DNA of 64,000 nucleotides, from NCBI GenBank assembly GCA_024364735.1, contig JAGFNQ010001122.1, positions 1-64,000 of the forward strand. Direction: 5' to 3'. The position numbers and the translations under genes are program-made. The number at the start of each line of letters is the position of its first letter. Positions within the stretch are counted from its first letter, which is position 1. This DNA comes from Boesenbergia rotunda (taxonomy: Eukaryota; Streptophyta; Magnoliopsida; Zingiberales; Zingiberaceae). Below are positions 60,501 to 64,000 of this stretch, piece by piece. Below the pieces are notes generated by a model. The model did no database searches. It saw only the letters and a list, made by a program, of their open reading frames with translations, and was not told the DNA's origin.

Positions 60501-60885
60501 AATAAATTCATGATATGTTTGACAGGTAAAAGAACTTAAACAATATACTCGCGAGGAACTTACGGCTATTCATCCGTATCTACAAAGTCATCATCCCTTG
60601 GACAAATGGCCCTCCGTCAGACAAAAATGTCCCCAACAAGAACATAGGTAACTAAATGAGGAAGAACTTTCTTATTTTTTAAAATAAGAAAGTATTTTAT
60701 AAACCCACTTATTGAAATCTAAAAAAGTGTTTGTTAATTTCAGCGTGGACTGTGCCTTCTTTGTCATGCAATATGTTCGATGTCTCCTATATGATGAGAA
60801 GATGGATTTCAAACAAGGAGACATGAGTAGAATCAGATTTGAGCTGACAGTTAATATTCTGAGAGACATGTTTTGTAAAACTTGA
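57581..60885 (+). CDS. Transposon-encoded Ulp1-like (C48) cysteine peptidase, DUF1985-like N-terminus, ten exons
   Basis: Proposed exons: 57581-57640, 57736-57958, 58406-58863, 58939-59070, 59145-59691, 59780-59865, 59948-60137, 60240-60434, 60526-60647, 60744-60885; all introns GT-AG and phases fit. Exons 2-4 (FKQFFEEFDILNDRHIAKIKG; KVPLGLVDIVDDYDNLGRFNW; AWFLEHVPI) resemble DUF1985. Exon 5 has a short coiled coil (NRIKELTEENICLNERVKEL) and one frameshift at an A7 run (59353-59359, one extra base). Exons 8-10 carry the peptidase: His in THFHLLAVD, NSL where the family has DSL, Gln in CPQQ, Cys in VDCAFFVMQYV. Ulp1 enzymes cleave SUMO from proteins; the role in transposons is unknown. About 718 codons. 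The exon 8 start at 60240 was chosen over the AG at 60228 because only it keeps the frame. Confidence 0.75.
58083..58375. repeat. GGCCTGAA inverted-repeat array inside intron 2 of the Ulp1-like gene
   Basis: Alternating TTTCAGGCCC and GGGCCTGAAAT in about eight units with a period near 33 bases. Because 33 is divisible by three and the units are palindromic, both strands stay open and both read GPEMNTFQA-like repeats. This is a by-product of the repeat, since the intron frame does not join the flanking exons. Confidence 0.88.
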
Positions 60886-61279
60886 GATAATCTGAAAACT
60901 GTATTGGTGATGTAAAAATCCATTGCTGTTGATTGACATCCATTTGTATGGAAAAATCTCCTTATGTGGATGTTGTTATGATTATGTAGATGTTGTTATT
61001 CTATATAATATATTGTCAACAAAAACAAAACAATTGGGTGATGTTTATTCAAATCCAGTTGTTGCACTGTTGTGTGCCAAGTGATACGGTCAGATATAAT
61101 AACTGATAATGCACTGTTGTGTGCCAGTTGCTGCACTGTTGTGTGCCAAATGATCTATTCTGTCACATCTTGTAGGTAAATATAGATTATTATTCTAAAA
61201 ATCATTATATAATCTAATCAACAATATATATTATATAAATCAGATATAGGAAAACCTATAGGATGATATATTCTGTCAC
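60886..61279. other. 3' flank of the Ulp1-like gene
   Basis: Mostly AT-rich. A short repeat GCACTGTTGTGTGCCA occurs at 61064, 61111 and 61134. No gene seen. Confidence 0.6.
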
Positions 61280-64000
61280 TGTTGGGTTATGCACTGTTTT
61301 GAGCAAAACCCACTGATGGAACTAAACTAAACCTATAGGTTTGGAAAAAATTATAATTTGATGTTTCGGACACCTAATCTACATTCTCCAACCTCAACCC
61401 AAACTACTGATAATGGATTTTCAGAAATCCAGATATGGGAGGGCCATCAGTGGGTTTTGCTCAAAACCCACTGATGGAACTAAACTAGCCCTATAGCTTT
61501 GGAAAAAATTATAATTTGAGGTTTCCGACACCTAAAATACTTTCTAGAACCTCAACCCTAACTACTGATAATGGATTTTCAGAAATCCAGATATGGGAGG
61601 TCCATCAGTGGGTTTTGCTCAAAACCCACTGATGGAACTAAACTACACCTATACTTTGGAGAAAATTATAATTTGAGGTTTCCGACACCTAAAATACTTT
61701 CTCCAACCTGATCCCTAACTGTTGATAATTTTTTTCATTAATCCAGATATGGGATGTCCATCAGTGGGTTTTGCTCAAAACCCACTGATGGAACTAAATT
61801 ACACCTATAGGTTTGGAAAAAATTATAATTTGATGTTTCCGACACCTAAAATACTTTCTCCAACCTCATCAATGGGTCCTTCAGTGGAGTTGAGGTGTTA
61901 CAAACCTCAAATTATAATTTTGAGGCCCACGTTGGGCCTGAAATAACTTTATTTCAGGCCCAAGGTGGGCCTGAATAAAGTTATTTCAGGCCCAACGTGG
62001 GCCTGAAATACATTTATTTCAGGCCCACGGTGGGCCTGAAAGAAGACAATTCAGGCCCAGCGTGGGCCTGAAATAAAAATATTATTTGAGGATCACCCTT
62101 AACCATATAATATTTTGACTTCATCCCCCAAGTTGGATTACATATTTTATCCCTAAACCCTAAAATACTCTCTCCAACCTCACCCCTAAAACTGATAATG
62201 GTTTTGTAGAAATCCAGATATTGGAGGTCCATTTGTGGGTTTTCAGCAAAACCCACTGATGGAAATAAACTAGACCCATAGCTTTTAAAAAAATTATCAT
62301 TTGAGGTTTAGGACACCTAAAATACTTTCTCCAACCTCAACCCTAACTACTGATAATGGTTTTTCAGAAATCCAGATGTGGGAGGTCCATCAGTGGGTTT
62401 TGCTCAAAACCCACTGATGGAACTAAACTACACCTATAGGTTTGGAAAAAATTATAATTTGAGGTTTCCGACACCTAAAATACTTTCTAGAACCTCAACC
62501 CTAACTATTGATAATGGATTTTCAGGAATCCAGATATGGGAGGTCCATCAGTGGGTTTTGCTCAAAACCCACAGATTGAACTAAACTACACCTATAGGTT
62601 TGGAAAAAATTATAATTTGATGTTTCTGACACCTAAACTACTTTCTAGAACCTGAACCCTAACTACTGATAATGGATTTTTAGAAATCCAGATATGGGAG
62701 GTCCATCAGTGGGTTTTGCTCAAAACCCACTGATGGAACTAAACTACACCTATAGGTTTGGAAAAAATTATAATTTGAGGTTTAGGACACCTAAAATACT
62801 TTCTCCAACCTCATCCCTAACTGTTGAAAATGCTTTTTCACAAATCAAGATATGGGTGGTCCATCAGTGGGTTTTGCTCAAAACCCACTGACGGAACTAA
62901 ACTAGCCCTATAGCTTTGGAAAAATTTATAATTTGAGGTTACTGACACCTAAAATACTTTCTAGAACCTGAACCCTAACTACTGATAATGGATTTTCAGA
63001 AATCCAGATATGGGAGGTCCATCAGTGGGTTTTGCTCAAAACCCACTGATGGAACTAAACTACACCTATAGGTTTGGAAAAAATTATAATTTGAGGTTTC
63101 CGACACCTAAAATACTTTCTAGAACCTCAACCCTAACTACTGATAATGGATTTTCAGGAATCCAGATATGGGAGGTCCATCAGTGGGTTTTGCTCAAAAC
63201 CCACAGATTGAACTAAACTACACCTATAGGTTTGGAAAAAATTATAATTTGATGTTTCTGACACCTAAACTACTTTCTAGAACCTGAATCCTAACTACTG
63301 ATAATGGATTTTCAGAAATCCAGATATGGGAGGTCCATCAGTGGGTTTTGCTCAAAACCCACTGATGGAACTAAACTACACCTATAGCTTTGGAAAAAAT
63401 ATAAATTTGAGGTAATCGACATCTAAAATACTTTCTCCAACCTCATCCCTAACTGTTGATAATACTTTCTCCAACCTAAAATACTTTCTCCAACCTCATC
63501 CCTACTTTCTCCAACCAATAGCTTTATTTCAGGCCCACCTCGGGCCTGAAATAACTTTATTTCAGGCCCAAGGTGGGCCTGAAATAAGGATATTTCAGGC
63601 CCATAGTGGGCCTGAAATACATTTATTTCAGGCCTACCATGGACCTGAAATAAAAAAAATTCAGGCCCACAGTGGGCCTGAATTAAATATTATTTGAGGA
63701 CCACACTTAACCATATAATATTTTGACCTCTTCCCCCAAGTTGGATTACATATTTTATCCCTAAAGCCTAAAATACTTTCTCCAAACCTCACCCCTAACT
63801 ACTGATAATGGTTTTGTAGAAATCCAAATATGGGAGGTCAGCAAAACCCACTGATGGAACTAAACTAGACCTATAACTTTGAACAAAATTATAATTTGAG
63901 GTTTCGGACACCTAATCTACATTCTCCAACCTGAACCCTAACTACTGATAATGGTTTTTCAGAAATCTATATATGGGAGGTCCATCAGTGGGTTTTGCTC
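61280..64000. repeat. 158-bp arrays in Mutator-like element 2, with two GGCCTGAA blocks between them
   Basis: The palindrome with arms CCATCAGTGGGTTTTG and CAAAACCCACTGATGG around CT starts at 61444, 61602, 61758, then 62387, 62545, 62703, 62861, 63019, 63177, 63335, and 63982; nearly every neighbouring interval is exactly 158 (one is 156). Inverted-repeat blocks at 61922-62080 and 63525-63690 separate three sub-arrays. Each unit also has GGATTTTCAGAAATCC upstream of the palindrome. The array continues past the window end. Unit text is the reverse complement of that in element 1. Confidence 0.95.

Larger units (their letters stand above)
57075..64000 (+). mobile_element. Mutator-like element 2 with a Ulp1-like gene and 158-bp arrays (right end outside window)
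   Basis: The left tip GGGCAATTTACCAAAGGGCG matches the tip of element 1, and the subterminal motif TATACCAAAGGGCGCAT (57150) occurs in both. It also shares GGCCTGAA inverted repeats and 158-bp units with element 1. Within are a ten-exon peptidase gene, about 0.4 kb of flank and more than 2.6 kb of repeats. No MURA-type transposase is seen in the 6.9 kb present; it may lie beyond the edge. Mutator-like elements carrying Ulp1-like genes are known in plants (the Kaonashi type). Confidence 0.75.

Noticed and set aside
61722..63216. Series of 65-74 codon ORFs with GPSVGFAQNPLMELNYTYRFG
   Set aside because: Each is one frame through a 158-bp unit of the array; 158 is not divisible by three, so the frame does not persist across units.

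Overview
The window is eukaryotic nuclear DNA from a flowering plant, very probably a monocot. Evidence: several families of plant LTR retrotransposons with initiator-Met tRNA primer sites, GT-AG introns, a GC-rich plant GMC-oxidoreductase gene with a signal peptide, a plant LINE, and Mutator-like transposons. A Zingiberales-type genome is possible, but that is only an impression. I see no bacterial operon, CRISPR array, rRNA or tRNA gene.

Layout. 1-4283: 3' part of a Ty3/Gypsy-like element with gag but no pol, ending in a 2.9 kb LTR. 4284-8745: a non-autonomous LTR element (partial LTR, primer site, zinc knuckles, Asn/Asp-rich ORF, 26-bp AT minisatellite, no pol). 8746-9098: a possible LTR fragment. 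9099-28694: a Ty1/Copia element whose 3' LTR is split by a complete 11.2 kb Ty3/Gypsy chromovirus (16638-27821, target duplication ATTTC). 28695-29925: another partial LTR of the non-autonomous family. 29926-30730: repeat-rich DNA. 30731-33333: a chimeric element (intron-containing gag-like gene plus SIRE-type zinc-knuckle gag). Its 3' LTR is split by a complete minus-strand copy of the non-autonomous family (33883-42330, target duplication AGCCC), and the left LTR of that copy is split again by a solo LTR (35291-36614, target duplication TCTTC).

44347-46229 holds the only ordinary cellular gene, a three-exon HOTHEAD/mandelonitrile-lyase-like GMC oxidoreductase with a frameshift. 46605-52382 is an old LTR-element remnant whose primer site is followed one base later by a 9-bp target duplication and a 3.9 kb Mutator-like element (47083-51009). 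53890-56028 is a degenerate LINE. From 57075 past the window end lies a second Mutator-like element of the same family. It carries a ten-exon gene for a Ulp1-like (C48) cysteine peptidase with a DUF1985-like N-terminal region, nearly intact apart from one frameshift in an A7 run.

The strongest candidate for something undescribed is this second transposon family. Both members carry long arrays of a strictly 158-bp repeat, each unit centred on a near-perfect palindrome, plus blocks of GGCCTGAA inverted repeats. The array lies in opposite orientation in the two elements. One base pair of the palindrome differs between them in a compensated way (A:T in one, G:C in the other). The second candidate is the non-autonomous LTR family whose two copies keep the same order of zinc knuckles, Asn/Asp-rich ORF, 26-bp minisatellite and repeated G-rich modules without any polymerase.
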